24,186 nt of DNA, from IMG/VR virus record IMGVR_UViG_3300012954_004168, positions 1 through 24,186 of that record, one strand, 5' to 3'. The notes beneath the pieces are model-generated. The model did not search any database. It was given only the letters and a program-made list of their open reading frames with translations, and was not told the origin of the DNA. Made by a program: the position numbers and the translations under genes. This DNA comes from a virus. This document shows positions 1 to 6,672 of the stretch, piece by piece. The first letter of the stretch is position 1, and every line of letters starts with the position of its first letter.

Positions 1-84
1 ATTGACGATATAATTAACTACGCATGTGAACGACACAAACTAAGACTGTTGCGGACGCGGGTTCGACTCCCGCCGGCTCCACCA
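1..84 (+). ncRNA. ssrA: tmRNA (ssrA), 3' end only
   Basis: This is the 3' portion of a transfer-messenger RNA, which rescues stalled ribosomes and tags the unfinished peptide for proteolysis. The T arm is visible: stem GCGGG (57-61), loop TTCGACT (62-68), stem CCCGC (69-73). It is followed by an acceptor strand CGGCTCC and an encoded ACCA (81-84). The upstream block ACTACGCATGTGA matches the conserved segment that precedes the tRNA-like end in one-piece bacterial tmRNAs (E. coli has CTAAGCATGTAG). GCGGACGCGGGTTCGACTCCC is also typical of tmRNA 3' ends. No anticodon arm can be folded at the spacing a tRNA requires. The 5' half, including the tag reading frame, lies upstream of the window. The next gene starts 16 nt later with no terminator between them, so the RNA is probably released by processing. 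Confidence 0.82.
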
Positions 85-100
85 CTTAAGAGGATATAAG

Positions 101-388
101 ATGAAAATTACAAAGAAACAACTTAGGAAAATTATTCAAGAAGAGAAGGCAAAGTTAATAGAAGGAAGAATGAACTCGACAGTAAACATTTCCTCCTCTC
201 GAGATGAACTCCTTTCCTTAGCAACATACGCGGACAGAGCTTTAACTTATTTTGAAGAACAGGTTGCACAATTTGATAGCGTCTTGGATGATGATGGCCC
301 CGATGGACTTGCAAGCCAAGTGGAAGACATCGCGTTTCGTCTGCAGGTTTTAGCTCGCAATGCTCGAGCTATGTCAAAAAATATGTGA
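101..388 (+). CDS. Small protein with basic N-terminal tag helix, unknown function
   Basis: A 95-residue protein of unknown function. The ATG follows an AAGAGGA ribosome site (89-94) by about six bases. The first 15 residues, MKITKKQLRKIIQEE, form a basic amphipathic helix. A related segment begins the unrelated protein at 14224, so this looks like a modular tag rather than part of the fold. The remainder is acidic and helical, with a DDDGPDG stretch near residue 62 and no cysteines. The gene sits 16 nt after the tmRNA and is probably read from the same transcript. No enzymatic motif is visible. The reading frame is supported by its ribosome site and position; the function is not known. Confidence 0.7.
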   Translation: MKITKKQLRKIIQEEKAKLIEGRMNSTVNISSSRDELLSLATYADRALTYFEEQVAQFDSVLDDDGPDGLASQVEDIAFRLQVLARNARAMSKNM

Positions 389-411
389 AACAGAATTAGA
401 TTAAAAAATAT

Positions 412-440
412 TTGTAAACTTACTGTAGTACCTCTATAAT
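412..440 (+). promoter_or_regulatory. Sigma-70-like promoter for gene at 484
   Basis: TTGTAA (412-417), a 17-nt spacer, then TATAAT (435-440). The same -35 hexamer and spacing recur at 2969 and 10773, each time with a C-rich CCTC or CCCT just before the -10 box. It lies in the only sizeable gap (389-483) before the next gene. Confidence 0.65.
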
Positions 441-483
441 AAAAACACTGGGTTAATCCAGCTGTGTAAATTAAGGAGAACAC

Positions 484-723
484 ATGAACAGAAGTAAAAA
501 CACAAAGCGCTTTAACTTCCGCGCGACAACAAACGATTCATCACACCAAGCCGGTGCAAACACTGTAAGTATTTCTATCAAGGACTACGATACAAGTAAC
601 ACCAAGGGATATTCAACATCAGTTGGAACCGTACAACCAGGGCAAAGTGTTGTGATGACAGTCAAGGAAGCAAAAGCATTTCAAAACTTTCTCAATAAGT
701 GTTTTGCACCAGCTAACGACTAA
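484..723 (+). CDS. Small hypothetical protein (79 aa)
   Basis: A 79-residue protein with no recognised family. The ATG is preceded by a strong AAGGAG site (473-478), and the gene has its own promoter (412-440) and terminator (752-778), so it is a single-gene transcription unit. The sequence is basic at the N-terminus (MNRSKNTKRFNFRA) and then rich in Ser, Thr and Val in alternating patterns (NTVSISIKDY, SVVMTVKEA). This suggests a small beta structure ending in a short helix (KAFQNFLNKCF). There is a single cysteine near the C-terminus and no signal peptide or membrane segment. The monocistronic layout implies independent, possibly high, expression. Function unknown. Confidence 0.72.
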   Translation: MNRSKNTKRFNFRATTNDSSHQAGANTVSISIKDYDTSNTKGYSTSVGTVQPGQSVVMTVKEAKAFQNFLNKCFAPAND

Positions 724-751
724 ATTTTTTAAAAGCAAATAATTTTGCACG

Positions 752-778
752 AAGGCCCAACGAAAGTTGGGCCTTTTA
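752..778 (+). terminator. Rho-independent terminator with GAAA tetraloop
   Basis: A perfect 10-bp stem, AAGGCCCAAC (752-761) with GTTGGGCCTT (766-775), closes a GAAA tetraloop (762-765) and runs into a T-rich tail (774-777). It ends the transcription unit of the gene at 484. The tail overlaps a TATAAT box (777-782). Confidence 0.88.
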
Positions 779-782
779 TAAT
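777..782 (+). promoter_or_regulatory. Possible -10 box just upstream of HAD gene
   Basis: TATAAT directly follows the terminator stem. The -35 position falls inside the hairpin and does not resemble a consensus hexamer. A start of transcription about seven bases downstream would be at the ATG (792), giving a leaderless message. Confidence 0.4.
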
Positions 783-791
783 TAGTATATT

Positions 792-1367
792 ATGAGCACA
801 ATTTATATATTTGATTTTGATGATACCCTTGCAATGACAAACAGCCACGTTAGAATCGTTGCAAAAGATGGTTCTATAGCGCAGAGACTTGATAGTCGTG
901 AATTTGCAAAGTATCGTCAAAAGCCTGGCGAGACTCTTGACTTTAGTGAGTTTAACACAGCGTCTGGAACGTTAATCTCTGACACTGTTACAGAAATGGA
1001 AAAAGCAATAACAGACTACGGTGTCGGAAATGTATTTATTGTGACAGCAAGAGCCGAGGCAAAACCAGTTGAAGTGTTTTTGCAATCAATGGGCGTTTCA
1101 GTTCCAGAAGTTGTTGCTACAGCAGGATCAGAAGGTAAGGCAACGTGGTTGACAAGAAAACTACTAACTAAACAATATACATCCGTTAAGGTCTACGAGG
1201 ACTGCAAGAAAAACATAAAGATGCTAAAGGATGTAGTGGAAACATACAACGAAGAGCTTGGCATGAATGTAGAGTATTCTGCTGTATGCATTCTTGCTGA
1301 TGGTTCACAGCACATGGTTGAAGCGCTAATTAGAAAATATGTGAAAAATATTTTATACAACCTTTAA
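792..1367 (+). CDS. HAD-superfamily hydrolase
   Basis: A 191-residue haloacid-dehalogenase-fold protein, predicted to be a phosphohydrolase of unknown substrate. Motif I is FDFDDTL with nucleophile Asp8 and acid/base Asp10. Motif II is the Thr in VFIVTARAE, and a motif IV-like acidic pair appears in KVYEDCKKN. There is no large cap domain. It resembles the HAD protein at 13294 in overall layout (shared IFDFD(D/E)TL, a DFS(E/N)F segment, (V/T)(T/G)(A/G)R, and YED), so the two are probably paralogues. The ATG at 792 has no Shine-Dalgarno sequence upstream, and a TATAAT box ends only nine bases before it. This raises the possibility of leaderless translation. Family membership is firm; the substrate is not known. 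Confidence 0.85.
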   Translation: MSTIYIFDFDDTLAMTNSHVRIVAKDGSIAQRLDSREFAKYRQKPGETLDFSEFNTASGTLISDTVTEMEKAITDYGVGNVFIVTARAEAKPVEVFLQSMGVSVPEVVATAGSEGKATWLTRKLLTKQYTSVKVYEDCKKNIKMLKDVVETYNEELGMNVEYSAVCILADGSQHMVEALIRKYVKNILYNL

Positions 1368-1381
1368 GCTGTTTCTATAAT
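1353..1381 (+). promoter_or_regulatory. Putative promoter for hsp20
   Basis: TTATAC (1353-1358), a 17-nt spacer, then TATAAT (1376-1381). It overlaps the end of the HAD gene and would give a leader of about 65 nt before the Hsp20 start. The -35 match is weak. Confidence 0.45.
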
Positions 1382-1452
1382 CATACATGTCGAGAGATTG
1401 CCACTAAGGGATCTCAAGACTAGTGTAACAACTCGCTAAAAGGAGAAACAAC

Positions 1453-1911
1453 ATGGGTAATCTTGCACGATACAATCATAACATCGCACGGCCAGGGCTT
1501 CTTGGTGGTACTATCTTTGACAACTTCTTCAACGACTTTTTTGCGCCTGATGCATTTAACACGCATTTGACGAAAACTGTCGCTGGTTATCCAGTAGCCG
1601 ACATATACTATGGTGAAGACGGATCAACTATTATGGAATTTGCTCTCGCTGGCTTTTCAAAAGAAGAGTTAGTGATTGATGTACAGCCAGAAAAAAGAAG
1701 TATAACAGTCAGCGCAAATACTACGACTTCTGATAACTCGGACTGCTCACAAAATAGACGAATCGCACGTCGCAGCTTTTCGAAGACGTATGTAAATTAC
1801 GACGACAACCTGGATCTTTCGGCATCAAACGCATCGTTTGAAAATGGACTACTAACTGTTGTAGTACCAAAACGTCCTGAGACTGAGCCTGTGCAGATTG
1901 AGATTCGGTAA
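1453..1911 (+). CDS. Small heat-shock protein, Hsp20/alpha-crystallin family
   Basis: A 152-residue ATP-independent holdase that should bind unfolding proteins as part of an oligomer. After a variable N-terminus (residues 1-45), the alpha-crystallin domain runs from GYPVADIYY through IMEFALAGFSKEEL and RRIARRSFSKTY to ASFENGLLTVVVPKR. This last segment is the signature of the final beta strands. The C-terminus, VQIEIR, contains the I-x-I motif used for oligomer assembly. Length is normal for the family. The ATG is preceded by AAGGAG (1440-1445). The gene is bounded by a putative promoter (1353-1381) and a strong terminator (1941-1970), so it is transcribed alone. Hsp20 genes are known from T4-like marine phages. 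Family assignment is secure. Confidence 0.95.
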   Translation: MGNLARYNHNIARPGLLGGTIFDNFFNDFFAPDAFNTHLTKTVAGYPVADIYYGEDGSTIMEFALAGFSKEELVIDVQPEKRSITVSANTTTSDNSDCSQNRRIARRSFSKTYVNYDDNLDLSASNASFENGLLTVVVPKRPETEPVQIEIR

Positions 1912-1940
1912 GTTTACTCTTTGTAACTTACTTGAGTTGG

Positions 1941-1970
1941 AGGAGCAAACTTTGTTTGCTCCTTTTTTTT
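1941..1970 (+). terminator. Rho-independent terminator after hsp20
   Basis: A perfect 10-bp stem, AGGAGCAAAC (1941-1950) with GTTTGCTCCT (1954-1963), has a TTT loop and is followed by eight Ts (1963-1970). Confidence 0.93.
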
Positions 1971-1984
1971 ATTTTCTGTATAAT
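1956..1984 (+). promoter_or_regulatory. Putative promoter overlapping the terminator
   Basis: TTGCTC (1956-1961), a 17-nt spacer, then TATAAT (1979-1984). The -35 box lies within the 3' arm of the hsp20 terminator, so termination of one unit and initiation of the next share bases. It would drive the genes at 2004 and 2681. Confidence 0.5.
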
Positions 1985-2003
1985 TATCTTTGTGAGGTGC
2001 ACT

Positions 2004-2684
2004 ATGTGGTTTTTATTATTTCTATCAGGTATTCTATTTGCAAATGAACCTGAAAACCTTGACGACGTCGATACTATTGTCGTGGAAGCGTATAGAGACA
2101 TTCAGGTATATGTAGCCGATATAAAAATAGTAGATCAGACAAGCGATGAAACGAATATCGAAACTGTTATTGATAGAGAAGCTGCTTATACGTATAGCGG
2201 ACAATATTGGCGGTCGGCAAAGGTGCCTGCAGGAATAAACAGTTGGCAACCTGTAGAACTTGGCGAACGAGATTTGTTGGTCTATAATGACCGAACAATC
2301 GGCATAGTATGGGATAACTGTAATTACAGAAGGAATCCACTGATGTGTTCGATTAAGAACGACCATTATTTTATTGAAACTGTTGTACACGTAGATGACA
2401 ACCAACTTGTCGTAAAGTCGACGCTCTATGATTCTCGAGGTCAAATCGTCCATTCATCAAGAAGGGAAAATGATAAGATAGTCAGGTGGATCAGGCAACA
2501 GGAAATTACTATTCGGCAGGAACAACAACAACCAGGGTTGCTCGGCGGTGGTGGTCAGGCAACTACAATACATAAGCCAAAAGAAGAACTTCCCCTAAAG
2601 TGGGAAATACCACACAGCCTAACAAACGGCCTGCTTCAGCAAACTATGCTTGGGTTATGGGTTGGAGTAAGGTTAAAACAATGA
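2004..2684 (+). CDS. Secreted protein of unknown function
   Basis: A 226-residue exported protein. The frame is open further upstream to 1932, but that region is the hsp20 terminator and promoter. The ATG at 2004 has a GAGG site (1994-1997) and begins a typical signal peptide, MWFLLFLSGILFANEPEN, with likely cleavage after the Ala of LFA. The mature part is predicted to be beta-rich, with alternating hydrophobic residues (YVADIKIV, LVVKSTLYD). The C-terminal third is low-complexity (EQQQPGLLGGGGQ). No catalytic motif is seen. Its stop codon overlaps the next start (ATGA), so the two genes are coupled. A periplasmic or envelope role during infection is inferred only from the signal sequence. 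Confidence 0.72.
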   Translation: MWFLLFLSGILFANEPENLDDVDTIVVEAYRDIQVYVADIKIVDQTSDETNIETVIDREAAYTYSGQYWRSAKVPAGINSWQPVELGERDLLVYNDRTIGIVWDNCNYRRNPLMCSIKNDHYFIETVVHVDDNQLVVKSTLYDSRGQIVHSSRRENDKIVRWIRQQEITIRQEQQQPGLLGGGGQATTIHKPKEELPLKWEIPHSLTNGLLQQTMLGLWVGVRLKQ

Positions 2685-2974
2685 AAAAGATAAAAGAAGA
2701 AATTGGCAGAAATTATCACACATTAGACCCGGTATCAATACCGTATGACTTTGACGACAACGTTAATGTTTCAACCATTGCTACACCAGCTGGTAAATGG
2801 CAGGTTACAATCAAGGTTGATAGTCATCCAGCAATGTCTCTGCCAACTCGTGTATTTGATGAAGAAATGCAGGCAGATCATTATGCAAGAAGCATGGTCT
2901 CTAAAATAAAAACAAAAATAGGCAACACTTTGGTTCGAGAGTGTGTTCAAAAAATACTTAAAGATTTTTTGTAA
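2681..2974 (+). CDS. Small hypothetical protein (97 aa)
   Basis: A 97-residue protein with no recognised family. The frame is open upstream to 2600, but the ATG at 2681 fits better. It overlaps the previous stop as ATGA and has GGAGTAAGG eight bases upstream. The protein starts with a basic helix (MKKIKEEIGRNYH), has a central beta-like section (GKWQVTIKVD) and ends with a hydrophobic and basic helix (VRECVQKILKDFL). Its stop codon TAA forms part of the -35 box of the following promoter. Translational coupling suggests it works with the secreted protein upstream, although it has no signal peptide itself. Confidence 0.68.
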   Translation: MKKIKEEIGRNYHTLDPVSIPYDFDDNVNVSTIATPAGKWQVTIKVDSHPAMSLPTRVFDEEMQADHYARSMVSKIKTKIGNTLVRECVQKILKDFL

Positions 2975-2997
2975 ATATACAATCATTCCTCTACAAT
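2969..2997 (+). promoter_or_regulatory. Sigma-70-like promoter for gene at 3014
   Basis: TTGTAA (2969-2974), a 17-nt spacer, then TACAAT (2992-2997). CCTC precedes the -10 box, as in the promoter at 412-440. The -35 box includes the stop codon of the preceding gene. Confidence 0.65.
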
Positions 2998-3013
2998 ATA
3001 CTTGGAGGACGTT

Positions 3014-3544
3014 ATGCCGCAATTTAAAAGATCAAGACTATTTACAAACATTAGCACGTTAACACCCGAAAACATTATTTATGATGAGGTTTGGGTCTAT
3101 AAACTTGTAACAGATAACGGCGCGCGTAAAGAAAAGTACCGTATTAGGTACCATAAAACAGACGCACCGACAGAACTTTCTGGAATCACGGAAGAAGAAG
3201 CAGAAATCATCGGTCAAATGTTAGATCAGTATGGCCCGGCAATTAGCTGCACTTTGGATGTGTGGAAACCTAGTGGATGGGTAAGATGTCTTGATTGGAT
3301 GGGCGATCCGTCACTTCCAATGGATCTTGCATGTATGGAATTAAACGATCAGTTTAAGGCCTTTATAACAGGTATACCCTGCTCAAGTTCTTATGGCACA
3401 TGGACCCCGCCGGCTCCTCCTAAAAAACCAAAGAAGAAAGACGTTCCTTGGAAAAAGTCTGACAAGATTAATATATCGGATATTGACACTACAAAACGAA
3501 ACGACATTCCAGATGGCGATCCTCCGGATTTTGATTGGATTTAA
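3014..3544 (+). CDS. Hypothetical protein with Pro/Lys-rich tail
   Basis: A 176-residue protein of unknown function. A TTG at 3002 is in frame, but the ATG at 3014 has GGAGG (3004-3008) at correct spacing and is preferred. The first 130 residues seem globular, with a beta-rich start (DEVWVYKLVTDNGARKEKYR) and two cysteine-containing segments. The tail from about residue 132 is disordered: PPAPPKKPKKK, followed by an acidic end (DGDPPDFDWI). Such a mixed-charge tail could bind a partner protein, but nothing more specific can be said. Its own promoter lies just upstream at 2969-2997. No terminator is seen before the next promoter element at 3575. Confidence 0.72.
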   Translation: MPQFKRSRLFTNISTLTPENIIYDEVWVYKLVTDNGARKEKYRIRYHKTDAPTELSGITEEEAEIIGQMLDQYGPAISCTLDVWKPSGWVRCLDWMGDPSLPMDLACMELNDQFKAFITGIPCSSSYGTWTPPAPPKKPKKKDVPWKKSDKINISDIDTTKRNDIPDGDPPDFDWI

Positions 3545-3574
3545 ATTCCAAAAAAAATTAAGATAGATGGCCAA

Positions 3575-3602
3575 ATAAGTTACATTATATATGTAAGAAA
3601 AA
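3575..3602 (+). promoter_or_regulatory. Palindromic promoter-like element, copy 1
   Basis: The dyad TTACATTATATATGTAA (arms TTACAT and ATGTAA) is embedded in a 28-base block that is identical to copy 2 at 4029-4056 and shares its core with copy 3 at 5225. TTAAGA (3558-3563) lies 17 nt before TACATT. It is located 19 nt before the start of the gene at 3621. Confidence 0.7.
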
Positions 3603-3620
3603 CCAAACCAAGGAGTCATC

Positions 3621-3995
3621 ATGTCAAGAATTAATAAAGCGTTGTTGCGAAAAGCAAAACAGCAAGTTCGAAGGGCTGCAGAAGAAGGCAGTCAAGATGC
3701 AAGCAATTTGTTGGCTAGAAAAAAAGAAAGAAAAGCCGCGCGTCGTGTAGCAGCAAATGACAATACGGTTAGCCAGCCACGCGAAACAATTGCCTGGAAC
3801 TTTCAACCTGGTGAACTTGTTGGTTTTAAGCGTAATAAAGCTTACCGTTATAATTCTAGAGACGAAGATCTTTATATTGTTATTGGAACAATTGATCAAT
3901 CTTATCACCGCTCTGATGAGACAGCATCTTATTTGGAAATTACTGGACCTCTTGGGATTATTACTGTTCGTTCTGCGGATATGAAAAAGATTTAA
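3621..3995 (+). CDS. Basic protein with C-terminal SH3-like barrel, unknown
   Basis: A 124-residue protein with two visible parts. Residues 1-48 are strongly basic and helical (LLRKAKQQVRRAAEEG, ARKKERKAARRVA). Residues 58-124 look like a small beta barrel (FQPGELVGFKRNK, LYIVIGTID, YLEITGPLGIITVRSADM), similar in pattern to SH3/KOW-like folds. A nucleic-acid-binding role is possible from the charge but not shown. The ATG follows AAGGAG (3610-3615) and the first palindromic promoter element. Two further copies of that element precede the next two genes, so the three may be expressed at the same time. Confidence 0.72.
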   Translation: MSRINKALLRKAKQQVRRAAEEGSQDASNLLARKKERKAARRVAANDNTVSQPRETIAWNFQPGELVGFKRNKAYRYNSRDEDLYIVIGTIDQSYHRSDETASYLEITGPLGIITVRSADMKKI

Positions 3996-4028
3996 TTTAC
4001 TTCCAAGAAAACTTAAAACAATCACCAC

Positions 4029-4056
4029 ATAAGTTACATTATATATGTAAGAAAAA
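4029..4056 (+). promoter_or_regulatory. Palindromic promoter-like element, copy 2
   Basis: The same 28 bases as copy 1, including the TTACAT...ATGTAA dyad. TTAAAA (4013-4018) lies 16 nt before TACATT. The MoxR-like gene starts 42 nt downstream. Confidence 0.72.
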
Positions 4057-4098
4057 ACAAAAACTTACTTTTCAACCAACAACCTCTAAGGAGAATTT

Positions 4099-5184
4099 AT
4101 GGATATCTCAACCTTCAAAGTAGTAGCACCGAAACTTCCGGCCCACATTGCAATTCTGATGCGTGGTCCAACCGGTGTTGGTAAATCTCATCTCGCTCGT
4201 CAAATTGCTGATGAGCACAAGCTTCCTTTCATCGATGTTCGTGGTTCTACCATGTCTGAAGGTGATGTTGGTGGTTACCCTGATCTCGAAGGAATGAAGG
4301 AAAGCGGAGTTATGACATTCTGCATGCCTTCTTGGTTCATGCGTGCCTGCAATGAACCTTGCGTTCTTATGTTAGATGAACTTAACCGTTCTCTTCCTGG
4401 CGTTCAACAGTCTTTCTTCCAGCTCGTTCTTGATCGTGAACTTGGTAATGATAAGAATGGTGTTCCTTATCGCTTGCATCCAGAGACACGAGTTGTCGCT
4501 GCTGTAAACCATGGTTCAGAATATGATGTCAATGAAATGGACCCTGCTTTGCTTCGACGCTTCTGGGTTTGTGACATTGTTCCTACTGCAGCCGACTGGA
4601 TTGATTGGGCTAAGAATAATGATATTGACTCTGTCCTTATTGACTTTATTCGTCAAAACCCCGCTCATCTTCGAGTTGACCCTTCAACTGTTGAGCCTGG
4701 CACTGTTTGTCCAAACCCTGCCTCTTGGCATCGTATCAATGAGTGTTTGTCTCACATGAATATGCTGCCTAGCGATGTGGCTGGTAAGCCTAGTCCGGAA
4801 GGCATGTATGCTCTTTCGCTTGGCCTTGTCGGTACCGAAGCTGCGATTGCCTTCTGTGCGTTTGTAAAGGATTACGAAATGCAGATTAGTGCTGAAGATA
4901 TTCTTGATGGTAAACTTAAGAAGAAAGACATCGAGAAGACTGCTATCTCTATGTTGAATAACGTTATTGACAAACTTGCTGACAACGCAGGAGTAAACGA
5001 CTGGAGTGAGAAGCAGTGTAAAAATGTCGATAAGTTTGCTCGAGCTATCTCTGGCGAAATGATGGTAGTTCTTTGGAATAAGATTGCTGCAGCCGGGAAT
5101 ATTAAGAATATTCAAAAGATGCATCAGCTGCTTGGTCAAGAAGTTGTCAAGGCTGTTCAAGCTTCACGTAACCTCGACAAATAA
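4099..5184 (+). CDS. MoxR-family AAA+ ATPase
   Basis: A 361-residue AAA+ ATPase of the MoxR/NorQ type, thought to act as a remodelling chaperone with a VWA-domain partner. Walker A is GPTGVGKS (23-30), Walker B is CVLMLDE (88-94), and sensor 1 includes Asn137 in AAVNHG. The arginine-finger region is LLRRF (151-155). The C-terminal 200 residues are helical and more variable. The next gene encodes a VWA/metallopeptidase protein, the classic partner arrangement. AAGGAG (4088-4093) precedes the ATG. All 15 arginines use CGN codons (9 CGT, 4 CGA, 2 CGC, no AGA or AGG), unlike most of the window. This suggests selection for strong expression or a different origin. The family call is secure; the client is unknown. 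Confidence 0.93.
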   Translation: MDISTFKVVAPKLPAHIAILMRGPTGVGKSHLARQIADEHKLPFIDVRGSTMSEGDVGGYPDLEGMKESGVMTFCMPSWFMRACNEPCVLMLDELNRSLPGVQQSFFQLVLDRELGNDKNGVPYRLHPETRVVAAVNHGSEYDVNEMDPALLRRFWVCDIVPTAADWIDWAKNNDIDSVLIDFIRQNPAHLRVDPSTVEPGTVCPNPASWHRINECLSHMNMLPSDVAGKPSPEGMYALSLGLVGTEAAIAFCAFVKDYEMQISAEDILDGKLKKKDIEKTAISMLNNVIDKLADNAGVNDWSEKQCKNVDKFARAISGEMMVVLWNKIAAAGNIKNIQKMHQLLGQEVVKAVQASRNLDK

Positions 5185-5200
5185 TGTCGGGGTTATCCCC
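5170..5200 (+). terminator. Hairpin at the end of the MoxR gene
   Basis: AACCTCGACA (5170-5179) pairs with TGTCGGGGTT (5185-5194) with one T-G wobble. The loop AATAA contains part of the stop codon. An alternative GGGG-TTAT-CCCC hairpin (5189-5200) overlaps it. The downstream bases (AGGTTTATTT) are only moderately T-rich, so this could be a weak terminator or an mRNA-stabilising structure. Confidence 0.45.
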
Positions 5201-5224
5201 AGGTTTATTTAAGAATGCCATACA

Positions 5225-5246
5225 ATAAGATACATTATATATGTAA
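5225..5246 (+). promoter_or_regulatory. Palindromic promoter-like element, copy 3
   Basis: It matches copies 1 and 2 over 22 bases with one change (AAGATACATT instead of AAGTTACATT), preserving the central TATAT and the ATGTAA arm. TTAAGA (5209-5214) lies 16 nt before TACATT. The gene at 5264 follows after 17 nt. Confidence 0.7.
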
Positions 5247-5263
5247 TCACCAACGGAGGTAAC

Positions 5264-6661
5264 ATGTCAAAAAACAATACCGCAAACGATGCTCTCGTAT
5301 CACAGAAAGTTTCTCAGGCTGAAGTTGATGCATTTGAGCTGTCACCACACCTTATTCACCTGATGATGGAAGAGCCATTCTTTGCTCACGTTCTTCGAGG
5401 CATTGAAAAGATTAAGACCAAGAAAATTCCAACAGCTGGTGTATCTGCATCAACTGGTGATGTAAAGTTTTGGTGGAACCCTGAGTTCCTCGCAGGCCTT
5501 CCAGCAATGGAAGTTAAGGGTCTACTTAAGCATGAATGTTATCATCTTGTCTTTGAACACACGACCACTCGTCGTCATGAACCTCACATCATCTGGAATT
5601 ACGCAACTGACCTTGCTATCAATTCACTAATCAATGAACGTGAGTTGCCAGAAGGCGGACTTATTCCTGGCAAGGCATTTACACCTCTGACTGCAGAACA
5701 AGTTGCACAAATGGGTGAAAAAGCTGCGCAGCGTTATAATATGGTCAGCGCTAAGATTGCCAGTTTTCCAAAGAGCAAGCATTCTGAATGGTATTTTGCT
5801 GAGTTGATGAAAGACCCAGAAGTTAAGGAGGCAATCGAGTCTGGCGAAAAGATGGGCGGTAAGTCACTCGCTCAAGCATTGGCTGACGGTGATGTTGAAA
5901 TCGACGAAGATGGTAACCTTGTAGACAAAGATGGAAACCCTGTCACTCTTGTTCCTGGCACATCGGATGAACACAGCGAATGGGATCAACTTTCGGAAGA
6001 AGAACGCGAGCTTGTCAATGGTAAAATTAAGCAAGCCCTTGAAAACGCCGTTAAAGAATGTGACTCTCGAAACTCTTGGGGTTCTGTCGGCGCCGAAATG
6101 CGTGGCAAGCTTCGAGAAATGATTACTAGAGAAATCCCATGGCAATCCGTTCTTAAGCAATTCTGCGGAATGTCTAGACGTGCTGATCGGGCTTCATCTA
6201 TTCGGCGCATCAACCGAAAGTATGCAGGCATTCACCCTGGTAACTACAGAGACTATAAAGCAAATATTGCTGTTTATTTAGATCAGTCGGGCTCAGTATC
6301 AGATAGTGACTTGGAGTTGTTGTCTGGCGAGCTCGCAGGTCTTGCCAAAAGAGTTGAGTTCACGTTGTTTAACTTCGATACAAGCGTTGATGAAAAGTCA
6401 GAAAGGGTCCTCAAGAAAGGACGTCCGGTACGTCTTGAACGTACTCGTTGTGGCGGCACAGATTTTCGCTGTGTTCAAAACCATGCAAACAAAAATGCAG
6501 GTCGATTTGACGGCTACTTAGTTCTTACAGACGGTTATGCACCAGACCCTGGTGGTGCTAATAGACTGAAGCGTGGGTGGGTAATTGTACCTACTGGCGA
6601 ACTTCAGTTTAAAAAATCAAACAGGGATTTCCTTATTCAAATGAAAACCCCGGCTAAATAG
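5264..6661 (+). CDS. VWA-like/metallopeptidase-like protein (COG3864 type), partner of MoxR
   Basis: A 465-residue protein with two domains. The N-terminal domain has an HExxH zinc-binding motif (HECYH, residues 90-94), followed by WNYATDLAIN (111-120), which offers a likely further ligand. The C-terminal domain is VWA-like, with the MIDAS motif DQSGS (340-344) and a later LVLTDGY strand. The region between (about 190-260) is acidic and low in complexity. Proteins of this build are encoded beside MoxR AAA+ ATPases in bacteria, as here, and are thought to recognise clients that the ATPase remodels. GGAGG (5255-5259) sets the ATG. The gene is preceded by its own copy of the palindromic promoter. 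Whether the HECYH site is catalytically active cannot be told from the sequence. Confidence 0.9.
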   Translation: MSKNNTANDALVSQKVSQAEVDAFELSPHLIHLMMEEPFFAHVLRGIEKIKTKKIPTAGVSASTGDVKFWWNPEFLAGLPAMEVKGLLKHECYHLVFEHTTTRRHEPHIIWNYATDLAINSLINERELPEGGLIPGKAFTPLTAEQVAQMGEKAAQRYNMVSAKIASFPKSKHSEWYFAELMKDPEVKEAIESGEKMGGKSLAQALADGDVEIDEDGNLVDKDGNPVTLVPGTSDEHSEWDQLSEEERELVNGKIKQALENAVKECDSRNSWGSVGAEMRGKLREMITREIPWQSVLKQFCGMSRRADRASSIRRINRKYAGIHPGNYRDYKANIAVYLDQSGSVSDSDLELLSGELAGLAKRVEFTLFNFDTSVDEKSERVLKKGRPVRLERTRCGGTDFRCVQNHANKNAGRFDGYLVLTDGYAPDPGGANRLKRGWVIVPTGELQFKKSNRDFLIQMKTPAK

Positions 6662-6672
6662 GAGGAAGAAAA

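Noticed and set aside
1-84. Ordinary tRNA at the start of the window
   Set aside because: The T arm and CCA fit, but no anticodon arm fits at the required distance, and the upstream bases match tmRNA.
1382-1452. RNA thermometer in the Hsp20 leader
   Set aside because: A short GAGAT/ATCTC pairing exists, but the AAGGAG ribosome site is not paired in any obvious fold, and no fourU or ROSE pattern is visible.
1932-2003. N-terminal extension of the secreted protein, starting at 1932
   Set aside because: It covers the hsp20 terminator and the putative promoter. The ATG at 2004 has a ribosome site and gives a normal signal peptide.
2600-2680. Extension of the gene at 2681 to an upstream start
   Set aside because: It overlaps the preceding gene by 85 nt; the ATGA overlap at 2681 with GGAG upstream is a better start.
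3624-4028. Minus-strand frame of 134 residues across the basic protein gene
   Set aside because: It is rich in Phe, Ile and Asn from AT-rich antisense sequence; the plus-strand gene has a promoter and ribosome site.
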